DNA of 64,000 nucleotides from Rhizobium lusitanum (GTDB lineage Bacteria > Pseudomonadota > Alphaproteobacteria > Rhizobiales > Rhizobiaceae): assembly GCF_014189535.1 (NCBI RefSeq), contig NZ_CP050308.1, positions 3,027,001 to 3,091,000 on the forward strand, in the 5' to 3' direction. The position numbers were made by a program, and so were the translations under genes. How positions within the stretch are numbered: the stretch's first letter is position 1; every line of letters starts with the position of its first letter. The notes beneath the pieces are model-generated. The model saw nothing but the letters and a program-made list of their open reading frames with translations, was not told the origin of the DNA and made no database searches. Of the stretch, positions 54,849-63,652 are shown piece after piece.

Positions 54849-55589
54849 ATGAACCGGCTGGCGCTAGCGCGAGACATGAATGGCCAATTCAGAAATGGCC
54901 TGACGCCCGCATCGGGCGTGGAGACGGCCGTTCATGGTGTCGCCGCTGTCTGCGATCCGCTCGGCGCGCTCTATCTGCCGGATGCCGGGATTCTCGTCGT
55001 TTCCGATCTGCATCTGGAAAAGGGTGCTGCCTTCGCGCGGCGCGGCATGCTGCTGCCGCCTTACGATACGCTGGCGACGCTGACCGTGCTTGCCGCCGTC
55101 ATCTCCCGCTACGACCCGAAACTCGTCATCTCGCTCGGCGACAATTTCCACGACCGCGTCGGCTCCGTGCATCTGCCGGAGGAATTCCGCAGCCTGATCG
55201 TCACCATGGCGCGCGGCCGCGAATGGATCTGGATCAACGGCAATCACGATCCGGATGGCACGGTCGACCTACCCGGCCAGTCTGTCGATGAGATTCATTA
55301 TGGCGGCCTGACTTTCCGTCACGAGCCGAAGCTGGGACGGCAAGCCGGCGAGATCGCCGGCCACTTGCATCCCTCTGCCACCGTTCGCCGTCGCGAAAAG
55401 TCCATCCGCCGCCCGTGCTTTGCCACCGATGGCGCCCGCCTGCTGATGCCGGCTTTCGGCGTCATGACCGGTGGGCTGGACCTGCGCCACAAGGCCATGA
55501 CCGGCCTGTTCGATCGGGAAAGCCTCATTGCCCATCTACTCGGCCGCGACCGGATCTATTCGGTACGCTTCGGCAATCTCTCGGCTTAG
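54849..55589 (+). CDS. pdeM: Ligase-associated DNA-damage-response endonuclease PdeM
   Basis: The 246-residue metallophosphoesterase has the metal-site motifs SDLHLEKG, LGDNFHD, NGNHDPDG and GHLHP. It forms the ligase-associated repair set with the Lhr-like helicase directly upstream, 20 bp away. GTG at 54846 immediately precedes the ATG. The DNA ligase and exonuclease of the set are not in this window. Confidence 0.88.
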   Translation: MNRLALARDMNGQFRNGLTPASGVETAVHGVAAVCDPLGALYLPDAGILVVSDLHLEKGAAFARRGMLLPPYDTLATLTVLAAVISRYDPKLVISLGDNFHDRVGSVHLPEEFRSLIVTMARGREWIWINGNHDPDGTVDLPGQSVDEIHYGGLTFRHEPKLGRQAGEIAGHLHPSATVRRREKSIRRPCFATDGARLLMPAFGVMTGGLDLRHKAMTGLFDRESLIAHLLGRDRIYSVRFGNLSA

Positions 55590-56146
55590 GCCGTCTTCGT
55601 GGGCTCATAGCGCAGGATTACCGCGCCGGTCTTCAAAGGCGTGGAGGCGATGAGCTTCATCGGCCGCTGTTCTCCTGCCGGCTTGAAATGCGGATTGCCG
55701 GCCCCGAGAACGACGGGGACGAGACAGATGCGGATTTCGTCCACCAATCCCGCCTTCAGCAACACATCCGTCACCTCGGCGCTGCCGAAGACGAATATGG
55801 TCTTGCCCGGTTCTGCCTTCAGTTTTCTGACTTCAGCGGCGATGTCGGAAACGACGCGGGTATTGTTCCACTCCGCCTTGTCCATCGTCCGCGAGGCGGC
55901 GATCTTGGCGATGCCGTTCATATAGGCGGCGATCTCAGGCGTTTCCGTCGCGCTCGGCCAATAGGCGGCCATGCCCTCATAGGTCTTGCGGCCGAAGATC
56001 AGGAGATCGCCCTCATGGCCGAGTTCGGTCGCGTAGCGCTCCAGCTCGTCTCCCCAGGCGAGCATGTGGAAATCCAGATCCCAGGGCTTCGTTCCCTCGA
56101 AATATCCGTCGAGCGTCATCAGGTTCCAGACAACAAGCTTTCTCAT
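55586..56146 (-). CDS. RibD C-terminal/dihydrofolate reductase-like protein
   Basis: The 186-residue protein has the fold of the RibD C-terminal reductase domain: KLVVWNLMTLDGYFEG at the N-terminus, LLIFGRKTYEGMAAYW and the NADPH loop IFVFGSAEVTDVLL. AAGGAGG precedes the ATG at 56146. Such stand-alone forms are often paired with a regulator, and an HxlR gene is divergent from it. The substrate is unknown. Confidence 0.87.
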   Translation of the reverse strand: MRKLVVWNLMTLDGYFEGTKPWDLDFHMLAWGDELERYATELGHEGDLLIFGRKTYEGMAAYWPSATETPEIAAYMNGIAKIAASRTMDKAEWNNTRVVSDIAAEVRKLKAEPGKTIFVFGSAEVTDVLLKAGLVDEIRICLVPVVLGAGNPHFKPAGEQRPMKLIASTPLKTGAVILRYEPTKTA

Positions 56147-56182
56147 CGGGTTCCTCCTTGATAATAACCGCATCGTAATCAA

Positions 56183-56244
56183 AACTGGTTGCTAAAAGCA
56201 AGCAGTTGAAAGCTAGATCGACTGATGGCAAAATGCAAGCAGTT
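56183..56244. promoter_or_regulatory. HxlR-type operator between reductase and hxlR-like gene
   Basis: AACTGGTTGCT and AGCAAGCAGTT (56183-56207) form an inverted repeat with one mismatch and a 3-base spacer. The half GCAAGCAGTT recurs at 56235-56244. It lies in the divergent gap and probably binds the HxlR regulator. Confidence 0.6.
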
Positions 56245-56258
56245 TTTTGGAGATTTCT

Positions 56259-56762
56259 ATGGACGCACCTCATCGCTCCGGCTGCCCGATCAATCTGACG
56301 CTCGAAATCCTCGGCGACCGCTGGAGCCTGATCATCATCCGCGACATCATGTTCGGCAATCGCCGTCACTTTCGCGAGCTTCTGCAGAATTCGCAGGAAG
56401 GCATCGCCTCCAACATCCTCGCCGACCGGCTGAAGCGGTTGGTGGAGCGCGGGCTTCTGACCCGTGACGACGATCCCACCCACAAGCAGAAAGCCATCTA
56501 CAGCCTCACCGAAATGGCAATCGACCTCGTGCCGCTCTTTGCCCATATGGGCGCCTGGGGCCGCAAGCACCTGCCGGTCTCGGAAGAGTTGTCGATCCGC
56601 GCCGAGCTATTGGAGGATGGCGGGCCGGCGCTCTGGGAAGATTTCATGGAGGAGCTGAGGGCAAGGCACCTGGGCAAGGTGCTGCCACCGGGTACGCCGT
56701 CGGTGCTTGGGCGACTGACGGAGGCCTATCTGGAGGTGGTGGCGCGGAAGAAAAGTGCTTGA
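56259..56762 (+). CDS. HxlR-family transcriptional regulator
   Basis: The 167-residue protein has the HxlR winged helix: CPINLTLEILGDRWSLIIIRDI cited by its CPI and GDRWSLIIIRDI parts, and SNILADRLKRLVERGLL. The start at 56259 follows TTGGAGA; the frame opens earlier with a TTG. It probably controls the divergent reductase gene and itself. Confidence 0.9.
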   Translation: MDAPHRSGCPINLTLEILGDRWSLIIIRDIMFGNRRHFRELLQNSQEGIASNILADRLKRLVERGLLTRDDDPTHKQKAIYSLTEMAIDLVPLFAHMGAWGRKHLPVSEELSIRAELLEDGGPALWEDFMEELRARHLGKVLPPGTPSVLGRLTEAYLEVVARKKSA

Positions 56763-56780
56763 TGCTGATTAAGGAATTCG

Positions 56781-56987
56781 CGGAGAGTGCATACCCCCCC
56801 TCTGTCACTTTCGTGACATCTCCCCCACAAGCGGGGAGATTGGTAACTCGCGGAAACCACTTGCCTCAAGCACACTTCGAACCTGTTGAAGTCGCAGTTT
56901 ATTGGTTCGAAAAGAGCGAGCCACATCCTCCAAACGATCTCCCCCCTTGTGGGGGAGATGTCACGAAGTGACAGAGGGGGGGTATCA
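56781..56987. repeat. Rhizobial intergenic inverted-repeat element, copy B
   Basis: The arms match those of copy A at 11243-11459 (GGAGAGTGC, CCCCTCTGTCAC, TGACATCTCCCCCACAAG). The core of about 90 bases differs. It fills most of the 267-bp gap after the HxlR gene. Confidence 0.75.
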
Positions 56988-57029
56988 GCGGTGCGGCATA
57001 GCAGATGTATCTGATAGAAGAACCGCACC

Positions 57030-57839
57030 TCAGCGCTTCCGGAACACAAAACTCGCCGTCCATCCCGTGATCACCGCCAGCAACACAGAAAACATGCCAT
57101 AGGCGATCGGTTGTCCGTGCGCCGCATCGGTGATGGTCTGCTCTATGCCGGTCTTGATGACGCGCAGCGGCAAGGCTTTTTCGCCGATGAACTTGCCGCT
57201 CTTGAAGAGATAGGCGCGCACCGTATGCACGCCGTTCGGTACGTTGGCCGGGAGCCTCAGCGTTGCCTTGAACAGGCTGGAGCTGACGAAGCGTACGCCG
57301 GCCGGATCGCTTTCATAGAGGCCGCCGGACTGCTGCAATCGCCGGAAGGCCTGCCGGAATTCCGGCACATCGGCACCACTGCCGACGAAGCCGATCGGGG
57401 TGAGCGGAATATGATCCATGCCGATGCCGCGGTCGTTCAGTTCGAGCGGCGCGGTGATGTTGTCGACGGCCCGCGTGCTCGACAGCGAATAGGCCTGCGG
57501 CACATGCTCGAAGGTCATCGAGCGGGTGTTGATCCAGATGCCGAAGACCCGCTCCTTCTTGCGTACGGTGGCATTTTCGCGCGGGCCCTCCAGCACGACG
57601 ACGATGTCGTATTGGCCGATCGCGAGAAGCAACTGGTCGGTATTGCCGAGTGCGCCGAAGATCGTCAGATCCGCGCCGGTGAAATCGGAGGTGATGGCGA
57701 TTTCGCTGGTCGAGGTACCGATCTCCATCGTCTCGCGCACCGTGGTCGAGGTGGTCGGCTGGTCGAGCAGCACCTGCGCCTTGGCGCTGAAGGGCGCAAG
57801 CAGGAGGCCGGCTGCGAGGATCAGGCTGTAATGTCTCAT
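57030..57839 (-). CDS. TIGR02186 family envelope protein
   Basis: The 269-residue protein has a signal peptide (LILAAGLLLAPFSAKA) and a C-terminal membrane helix (GMFSVLLAVITGWTASFVF). The mature part with GAFGNTDQ-like IFGALGNTDQLLLAIGQYDIVVVLEGP matches TIGR02186, cited by LTIFGALGNTD. Such genes are coupled to TauE-type exporters, as here: its start overlaps the exporter stop. It may be an accessory periplasmic subunit. Confidence 0.82.
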   Translation of the reverse strand: MRHYSLILAAGLLLAPFSAKAQVLLDQPTTSTTVRETMEIGTSTSEIAITSDFTGADLTIFGALGNTDQLLLAIGQYDIVVVLEGPRENATVRKKERVFGIWINTRSMTFEHVPQAYSLSSTRAVDNITAPLELNDRGIGMDHIPLTPIGFVGSGADVPEFRQAFRRLQQSGGLYESDPAGVRFVSSSLFKATLRLPANVPNGVHTVRAYLFKSGKFIGEKALPLRVIKTGIEQTITDAAHGQPIAYGMFSVLLAVITGWTASFVFRKR

Positions 57840-58762
57840 CGGCCCGATCCCTCGAGCACGACGGAATAGATATCGGCCGGCGTAACCACCAGAGCGATCA
57901 ACAGGCGCAGGCCAACGGCGAGCACCAGCAGGCCGAGCAGGGCGCGCAGCTGTTCGCCGCGCAGCTTCTGGCCGACCCGCACGCCGTATTGCGCGCCGAT
58001 GACGCCGGCCACCATCAGCAAGAAGGCGAGCACGATATCGACAGAATAGTTGGTCGCTGCCTGGACGATGGTGGTGTAGGCGGTGACGAAAATGATCTGG
58101 AACAGCGAGGTGCCGACCACGACATTGGTCGGGATGCGCAGCAGATAGATCATCGCTGGCACCATGATGAAGCCACCGCCGACACCCATGACCGATGTCA
58201 GGATGCCGATGCCGAAGCCAAGACCGATCACCGGGATCACGCTCAGATAGATCTTCGATTTCTTGAAACGCATCTTCAGCGGCAGCCGGTGCACCCAGCT
58301 ATGATGCCCCGGTCTGCGGGGGGCCGCTGGCTCGTTGCGCGCCGCACGTCGTATCGCGTTCAGGCTTTCCCACAGCATTAACCCGCCGATCGTGCCGAGA
58401 AAGACGACGTAGAGCAGCGAAATGATGAGATCGAGCTGGCCGATCCGCCGGAGCAGCGAGAAGATCCAGATGCCGAGGGTGGCACCCGAAAGACCGCCGA
58501 TCAGAAGCACCGAACCGAGCTTCATATCCAGCGTGCCGCGTCTAAAATGCGTGATGGCACCGGAGATCGACGAGGCGACGACCTGGTTGGCGCCGGTGGC
58601 GACGGCGACGACGGGCGGGATGTTGTAGAAGATCAGGAGCGGCGTGATCAGAAAGCCGCCGCCAACGCCGAACATGCCGGAGAGAAACCCAACGGCTGCG
58701 CCCATGCCGAGAATAATGAAGATATTCACGGACAGTTCTGCGATCGGCAGATAGATCGTCAC
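57836..58762 (-). CDS. TauE/SafE-family sulfite/anion exporter
   Basis: The 308-residue membrane protein has eight or nine helices and the duplicated TauE/SafE motif: GFLSGMFGVGGGFLITPLL near residue 24 and SVMGVGGGFIMVPAMIYL near residue 190. Such proteins export sulfite or sulfonate-derived anions. It precedes the TIGR02186 gene with a four-base overlap, and is thus one unit. Confidence 0.9.
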   Translation of the reverse strand: MTIYLPIAELSVNIFIILGMGAAVGFLSGMFGVGGGFLITPLLIFYNIPPVVAVATGANQVVASSISGAITHFRRGTLDMKLGSVLLIGGLSGATLGIWIFSLLRRIGQLDLIISLLYVVFLGTIGGLMLWESLNAIRRAARNEPAAPRRPGHHSWVHRLPLKMRFKKSKIYLSVIPVIGLGFGIGILTSVMGVGGGFIMVPAMIYLLRIPTNVVVGTSLFQIIFVTAYTTIVQAATNYSVDIVLAFLLMVAGVIGAQYGVRVGQKLRGEQLRALLGLLVLAVGLRLLIALVVTPADIYSVVLEGSGR

Positions 58763-59043
58763 GGTCTGATCCCAGTTGCAGACATCCGAACGCTAACGAG
58801 CGGGCGCCTATGGACAATTCCCCATTAAACAGCGGATTCTAATCTGAAATGATTGCCAGAGCCTTAGGAAAAGCGCCGACATCTCTCCGCTTTTGAAGTC
58901 TTCATCCCAACTTAACGTGGCTTTTTTCGTAATTGTGTGACGGTTTCCATTAAGACGCAAAGCCGCTATCGGCCTTTTTGTCGTCACAGGCGTGTTGCTA
59001 GGATTGGCTGAACACGCACAAGTTTAACATATGAGGGGTTCGG

Positions 59044-59430
59044 TTGCGAAAACTTGCTATTTCGATCTTGGTTGTTGCCATGGGTGTCGCATCGGTCGCC
59101 GCTGCGCAAGCGGATCGGTCTGTCCTGATCGCCAAGCAGTATGGGGTCGCAGCCGGCCTTGCCGCCAATTGCCCGAACCTGACCCTCAATGAGAGCAAGG
59201 TGGATGCATTCCTGGATGCCGAGGGAATTCACAGGGTCGACCGCGTCGAGGGCGCGCCATTTCACGAGGCCGTCACCGAGGCGATCAAATCCGCCGACGA
59301 TATGATCAGACAATCGCCGGCCGGAAAGAAAAATGACGGCAAGGGCAAGCAGGCTTTCGCCTGCAAGACGCTGCTTGAGGTCATGCATCGCAACGACAGC
59401 GTGCTCAAGGGCTTCCTTGATCCGAAATAA
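59044..59430 (+). CDS. Small secreted protein, unknown function
   Basis: The 128-residue product starts at TTG behind GAGGGG and has a signal peptide (ISILVVAMGVASVAAAQA). The mature part has two cysteines (ANCPNLTLNES and FACKTLLEV) that may pair. No family is recognised. It converges with podJ; a hairpin GCACTC/GAGTGC (59453-59468) separates the two. Confidence 0.6.
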   Translation: MRKLAISILVVAMGVASVAAAQADRSVLIAKQYGVAAGLAANCPNLTLNESKVDAFLDAEGIHRVDRVEGAPFHEAVTEAIKSADDMIRQSPAGKKNDGKGKQAFACKTLLEVMHRNDSVLKGFLDPK

Positions 59431-59452
59431 GGCTTTCCGCCTGGAGCATCTC

Positions 59453-59468
59453 GCACTCGGATGAGTGC
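59453..59468. terminator. Hairpin between the secreted-protein gene and podJ
   Basis: GCACTC and GAGTGC pair around GGAT between two converging genes. No T-run is present, so termination is uncertain. Confidence 0.4.
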
Positions 59469-59477
59469 GCGGACGCT

Positions 59478-62400
59478 CTAGTTGTTGCGCGCCAGCAGTT
59501 CCTTGACGACCTTGTCGCTCACCCTTCCGTCCTGCGGCAGGCCGACTGATTTCTGGAAGCTCTTCAACGCGGCGACCGTCTTCTCGCCCATGGAACCATC
59601 CGGTGCGCCGGCGTCGAAGCCATTGTTGTTCAGGATCGCCTGGATGTTACGGATTGCCTTTTTCATGTCGACCGAGGCGGTGTTGACACCCTTGCCGGTC
59701 GTCCATTCCTCGGGGATGTTGGTGCCATTGGCTCCGGCGTCCATCGGCTGTACCTTCCAGAGGTCAACCTTGGCGCGGGCGCCTTCAAGCGCGTCCGGCT
59801 TCATGGCGTTCGCCACTTCGTCACGCTTCTGTGCTGCGTCCTTGTCACCACCCTTGGCGGCGATTGCGAACCACTTGTAGGATTCCTGCAGGTCCTGCGT
59901 CACGCCGTTGCCGCGTGCATAGAGGATGGCGAGGTTGAACTGGCTGTCAGACACGCCGAGATTGGCCGCCTTGATGAACCAGTTTGCCGCCGTCGGATAA
60001 TCCTGCGGGCCTGCCGTGCCGGAGGCATCAAGGACGGCGAGGTTGTGCATGGCGCTGGCATTGCCCTGATTGGCGGCTTGCTCGTAATAGGTCTTGGCCT
60101 TGGCAAGATCGCGGTCGAGGCCGTTGCCCTTCTCGTACATGCTGGCAAGCCGGTACTGCGCCGGTGCGTAACCCTTGTCGGCGGAAAGCTGATACCAGCT
60201 TGCGGCTTGCTTGAGGTCAGCCGTAACACCCCGGCCATCCGTATAGCGCGCGCCAATCTCGAACAAAGCGGCTGGATCGCCGGACTTGGCCGAGGCAGCG
60301 AGCGTCGGTGGCTGGATGCCGTCGGGCACGGTGATCCCGGCGGATGCGGGAGCCGTGGTAGCCGCTGCATCGGTGGGTACGAATGCTGTGGTCTGCTGGA
60401 CGGGTGCTGCGCTGCCGGCTGGCGTCAGCGGCTCGCTGGACTGATTGCCGTCAAGCGGGGTGGCGGCGGTCAGATGATCGTTCACCGGTGCGGTAGCCGG
60501 AGCGGCTAGCGCCGGGGAGGGTTGTGCCGTTCCGGCAGCATCGCCGGTCGAGGCTTGCGTGGCCGGCGCCTGGCTGGCCGGTGCGCTCGACGCCGGTGAT
60601 TGAGTAGCGCTGGCGATGCCGTTCGTCGCGGCATTTTCGGTCGCCGAAGTGTGCACGGAAATCTCGGTCGGCGCCTTCTGGCCACGCGTCAGCGTATTGA
60701 CCAGCGGGAAGGCCATGATCGCGAGCAGAGCTGCGCCGACGGCAAGCAGGATTGGCCGGCGGAAGCGCGAGAATGCGCTGCGCTTCTTGTCGTCGCTCTT
60801 GGCTGTGGGAGTAGAGCGTTGCGTCTGGTCCACTTCCATCGCGGCGGCCTGTGCGGCGCGGCGGGCGGCGGCGATATAGTCGGCGCGTTCGTTCTCGCTC
60901 GGCTGCTTGGCATTGCCGCTGCGTGCCGCATTCTGGCTGGCGCGCACGCGCTCCAGGATCTTTTTGATGTCGGGCGCGCCCGAACCTGGCTCGAGCGGTT
61001 CGTTCGACTCTTCGGCCTGTACCGCGTCGATCGGATCAATCGACGGCGCCTGCTCGATCACCGGCCGGTCGGGTGTGAAGATCGGCTCGGCCTTCTCGGG
61101 CGTGAAAAAGCGTTTGCCGAGGCTGGCGAGCAGGCCCGGTTTGACGCCGTCCTTCTTCGCTGCGGCCTTGATCTCCGCCTTGGTGGCGGCGTCGATGGCC
61201 TGTGCGACGGCGATTTCCCCTGATGGCTGGGGCTCGGCCGGGGCGATGGTGCGGATGATCGGGCCAGCATTCTGCGATGCAGCCAAAGGCGGCTTTATCG
61301 GTGGCGCTTCGGCTTCGGCAAAAATGTCGTTTTCGAAGCTGGCAGCGGGCATGGCAGGCGCCGGCCGGCGATGCTCCATATGATCCAGCCGGTCGGCAAT
61401 CTGCAGCAATGTGTCATGCAGCGCCTCGAAGGTGCGGTGCGTACGCTCGTCGCTGCTGCGGCTGAGGTCTTCGAGATGGCGAAGATCCTCGGCAAGCGCC
61501 GTCATCGCCGACATGTCGGAGGCATGCGCGCCGTTGCCGAAGTTGCCTTCGCGCGAATAGGCCTCGACGACCGCCTCCGCCGCGTGGCGGGCCGCCTCGA
61601 TGACATATTCGTCGTTGGTCGTCATGTACTCTTCGATGGCGCTCATGCGGCGGTCGAAATCGACAGGCATGTGGTCGGCGCGGGGCTCGCTCATCAACAA
61701 TGTCGAGAGATGGGCGATCTGCTCTTCGAGATGGCGCAGCGCCACCGTGTCGGTCGGCGGCGCGGCGGTGCTGACCTCCAGGCGCGCGGCGATATCGGAG
61801 AGGCGGCCTTCCAGCCGGCGAACCGCGCCGTCATCGAGGCTAGCCACAGACTGTACCGGTTGAGACTCCATCTCGTCGATGCGTCGCGCCAGATAGTCCA
61901 GCCGTTCGGCCAACACATGGTCGACTGATCCATGATCCAGCGCATCGATCTTGCGCGAGATATCGGCGAGGTAGTTGACAAGTTCCGGCTGCGGCACGGC
62001 TCTCTGCGAGCGCTCCATCAGCTGGGAGAGCTGATCCAGGCGTTCTTCCAGCCGGGCGACGGTCTTGCTGTTGCCGAGGTCGTCGATACGCATGGCCAGC
62101 GCTTCGAGGCGATTGGAGAGATCGTCGGACGGCTGCTGGCGTGTGGTATCGCGACTCATCGTGTCGATCTGGTCGGCAATGCCGCTGATGCGGCCCTCAA
62201 GCCGCTGCATGGCCTGGTCCTGCGGTTTCATCATGCCGCCGAGGCTTTCCATGGCAGTGGCGATCGTCAGCAGCTTGTTTTCCAGCGCCCTAACGGCGGG
62301 ACTGTCGCTTGTGCTGCCGAGATGCTGCTTGATATCGTCAAGGCGATAGGCGAGCGACACCACTTCGTCCTGCAGGCCGGTGGTATCGATCGCCTGAACC

Positions 62401-63173
62401 TGGCGCTCGACATGGTGCAGGGACTCTTCGCGGGCAAGTCCATCCATCAGCGAGCGCAGTTCGTCGAACTCCGCCTTCAGACCGGTGGTTTCCGGCTGGC
62501 CCGGATGCACTGCGAGCTGGCTGATGCTGTCGGCAAGCCGCGCCATGTCCTCACGCACATCGGCGGCAAAATGCTTGTCTTCGGTATTGTCACGAATGTC
62601 GCGGAGTTCTGCGCGGAGCGCGCTGACCTCACGGGTGACGCTTTCGGCGATATCCCGCTTCAGGTCCTGGCGCAGGTTGACCAGCGCCTGGGCGATATCG
62701 ACCGAGCTTTCGGCCGCAGGCCGCAGTGCCGAAGGCAGCGGCGGGCGGGGAGCGTGATTGTCGGCAACGCGCCTGCCAAGCGGCTGCTCGGCCACGGCGC
62801 TGTCCTCGCGGCGGGGATGCATGCGTTCGCGGCTGGCTTCCAGCACACGCTGTCGCTGGCGGATTTCGGCGAGGGGATCGGAGCGCAGCTCGGCTTCGGC
62901 GCGCTCCGGACGCAAAGGACGTTCATAGGGGCGGCTTGCATAGGCTTCGCGTTCGATACGCGGTGCCCGCTCCGGGAGGGGCGCGCGTTCCGGTATGGTT
63001 CGGCGTTCCGGCACTGCGCCATAGCCGCCCGCAACACGCTGGCGCGTATCTTGCGCGGCAGCCGTGCCCATCAGGCCCTCGATGCGTGCTTCCAGCCCTT
63101 CGATGGTGCGACTTAGCGCATCCAGCGACGTCCAGTCGCCCGTACCGGTAGGATTTGATCGCGATCCGCTCAT
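59478..63173 (-). CDS. podJ: PodJ-type polarity protein (coiled coil, membrane helix, Sel1 repeats, peptidoglycan-binding domain)
   Basis: The 1231-residue protein has a long cytoplasmic coiled-coil region (about residues 10-600), a membrane helix near 804-826 (RPILLAVGAALLAIMAFPLV), a Pro/Ala/Thr-rich linker, three to four Sel1-like repeats (about 964-1118: AALFEIGARYTDGRGV, AQYRLASMYEKGNGL, SQFNLAILYARGNGV) and a C-terminal peptidoglycan-binding domain (about 1169-1231). This is the PodJ layout of Caulobacter and rhizobia, where PodJ marks the old or growing pole. The start at 63173 (MSGSRSN) is preferred over 63359. In S. meliloti podJ1 also stands beside an acyl-CoA dehydrogenase gene. 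Confidence 0.82.
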   Translation of the reverse strand: MSGSRSNPTGTGDWTSLDALSRTIEGLEARIEGLMGTAAAQDTRQRVAGGYGAVPERRTIPERAPLPERAPRIEREAYASRPYERPLRPERAEAELRSDPLAEIRQRQRVLEASRERMHPRREDSAVAEQPLGRRVADNHAPRPPLPSALRPAAESSVDIAQALVNLRQDLKRDIAESVTREVSALRAELRDIRDNTEDKHFAADVREDMARLADSISQLAVHPGQPETTGLKAEFDELRSLMDGLAREESLHHVERQVQAIDTTGLQDEVVSLAYRLDDIKQHLGSTSDSPAVRALENKLLTIATAMESLGGMMKPQDQAMQRLEGRISGIADQIDTMSRDTTRQQPSDDLSNRLEALAMRIDDLGNSKTVARLEERLDQLSQLMERSQRAVPQPELVNYLADISRKIDALDHGSVDHVLAERLDYLARRIDEMESQPVQSVASLDDGAVRRLEGRLSDIAARLEVSTAAPPTDTVALRHLEEQIAHLSTLLMSEPRADHMPVDFDRRMSAIEEYMTTNDEYVIEAARHAAEAVVEAYSREGNFGNGAHASDMSAMTALAEDLRHLEDLSRSSDERTHRTFEALHDTLLQIADRLDHMEHRRPAPAMPAASFENDIFAEAEAPPIKPPLAASQNAGPIIRTIAPAEPQPSGEIAVAQAIDAATKAEIKAAAKKDGVKPGLLASLGKRFFTPEKAEPIFTPDRPVIEQAPSIDPIDAVQAEESNEPLEPGSGAPDIKKILERVRASQNAARSGNAKQPSENERADYIAAARRAAQAAAMEVDQTQRSTPTAKSDDKKRSAFSRFRRPILLAVGAALLAIMAFPLVNTLTRGQKAPTEISVHTSATENAATNGIASATQSPASSAPASQAPATQASTGDAAGTAQPSPALAAPATAPVNDHLTAATPLDGNQSSEPLTPAGSAAPVQQTTAFVPTDAAATTAPASAGITVPDGIQPPTLAASAKSGDPAALFEIGARYTDGRGVTADLKQAASWYQLSADKGYAPAQYRLASMYEKGNGLDRDLAKAKTYYEQAANQGNASAMHNLAVLDASGTAGPQDYPTAANWFIKAANLGVSDSQFNLAILYARGNGVTQDLQESYKWFAIAAKGGDKDAAQKRDEVANAMKPDALEGARAKVDLWKVQPMDAGANGTNIPEEWTTGKGVNTASVDMKKAIRNIQAILNNNGFDAGAPDGSMGEKTVAALKSFQKSVGLPQDGRVSDKVVKELLARNN

Positions 63174-63393
63174 CTTTTGCTCGCCTCGACCCCGCTTGGG
63201 CCTTCTTGCTGTGCGGGAGGGCGACTTGGCGTTCTCAGCGCAAGATCGCATCCCACCGTTCGGAAAGGGATGGTTTATTGAACTTTCCTCAGACCGAGCC
63301 GCGAAACGGCGCTTCCCCGAACCGTACTGATGAAGGAAGCGCGAAGCATCGCTGCTCATCCCTCACAATCTATGAAACGTGGTAAACAACCCG

Positions 63394-63417
63394 TTAAGTT
63401 TTGCCGAAATCTTAACC
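63394..63417 (-). promoter_or_regulatory. Candidate CtrA half-sites upstream of podJ
   Basis: Two TTAA cores (63394 and 63412), with TTAACC in the second, are 14 bases apart in the 479-bp podJ-fadE gap. CtrA sites usually have TTAA-N7-TTAA, so spacing is atypical. The gap otherwise holds only the TTGACG operator. Confidence 0.3.
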
Positions 63418-63564
63418 TTTTATTTCGGCCTTGTTATTGAATATGCTCATGTTCTTATAAATATGACGGGTACGACACCGGCCAGATCCTGCCTTTGTTC
63501 TCAACAGTCCGAAATCGACGGTGGCTTCATTGACCTGTTTAAAAAATCGCGCCGTCACACAAAT

Positions 63565-63586
63565 TTGACGTTTACGCAAACGTCAA
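63565..63586. promoter_or_regulatory. TTGACG-type operator upstream of the acyl-CoA dehydrogenase gene
   Basis: The halves TTGACGTTTAC and GCAAACGTCAA are near-complementary. The site is 67 bases before the gene. It differs in one base from that at 21173-21194 and shares both arms with that at fadD. Confidence 0.65.
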
Positions 63587-63652
63587 TATTTTGTAAGACT
63601 AGCTCAAAGGCCGGAATACGAGGTCCGGCACCGAATTGGAGGAATTCGAAAA

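Noticed and set aside
61932..63116. Plus-strand ORF of 394 residues opposite podJ
   Set aside because: It mirrors the coiled-coil region of podJ and shows no family features.
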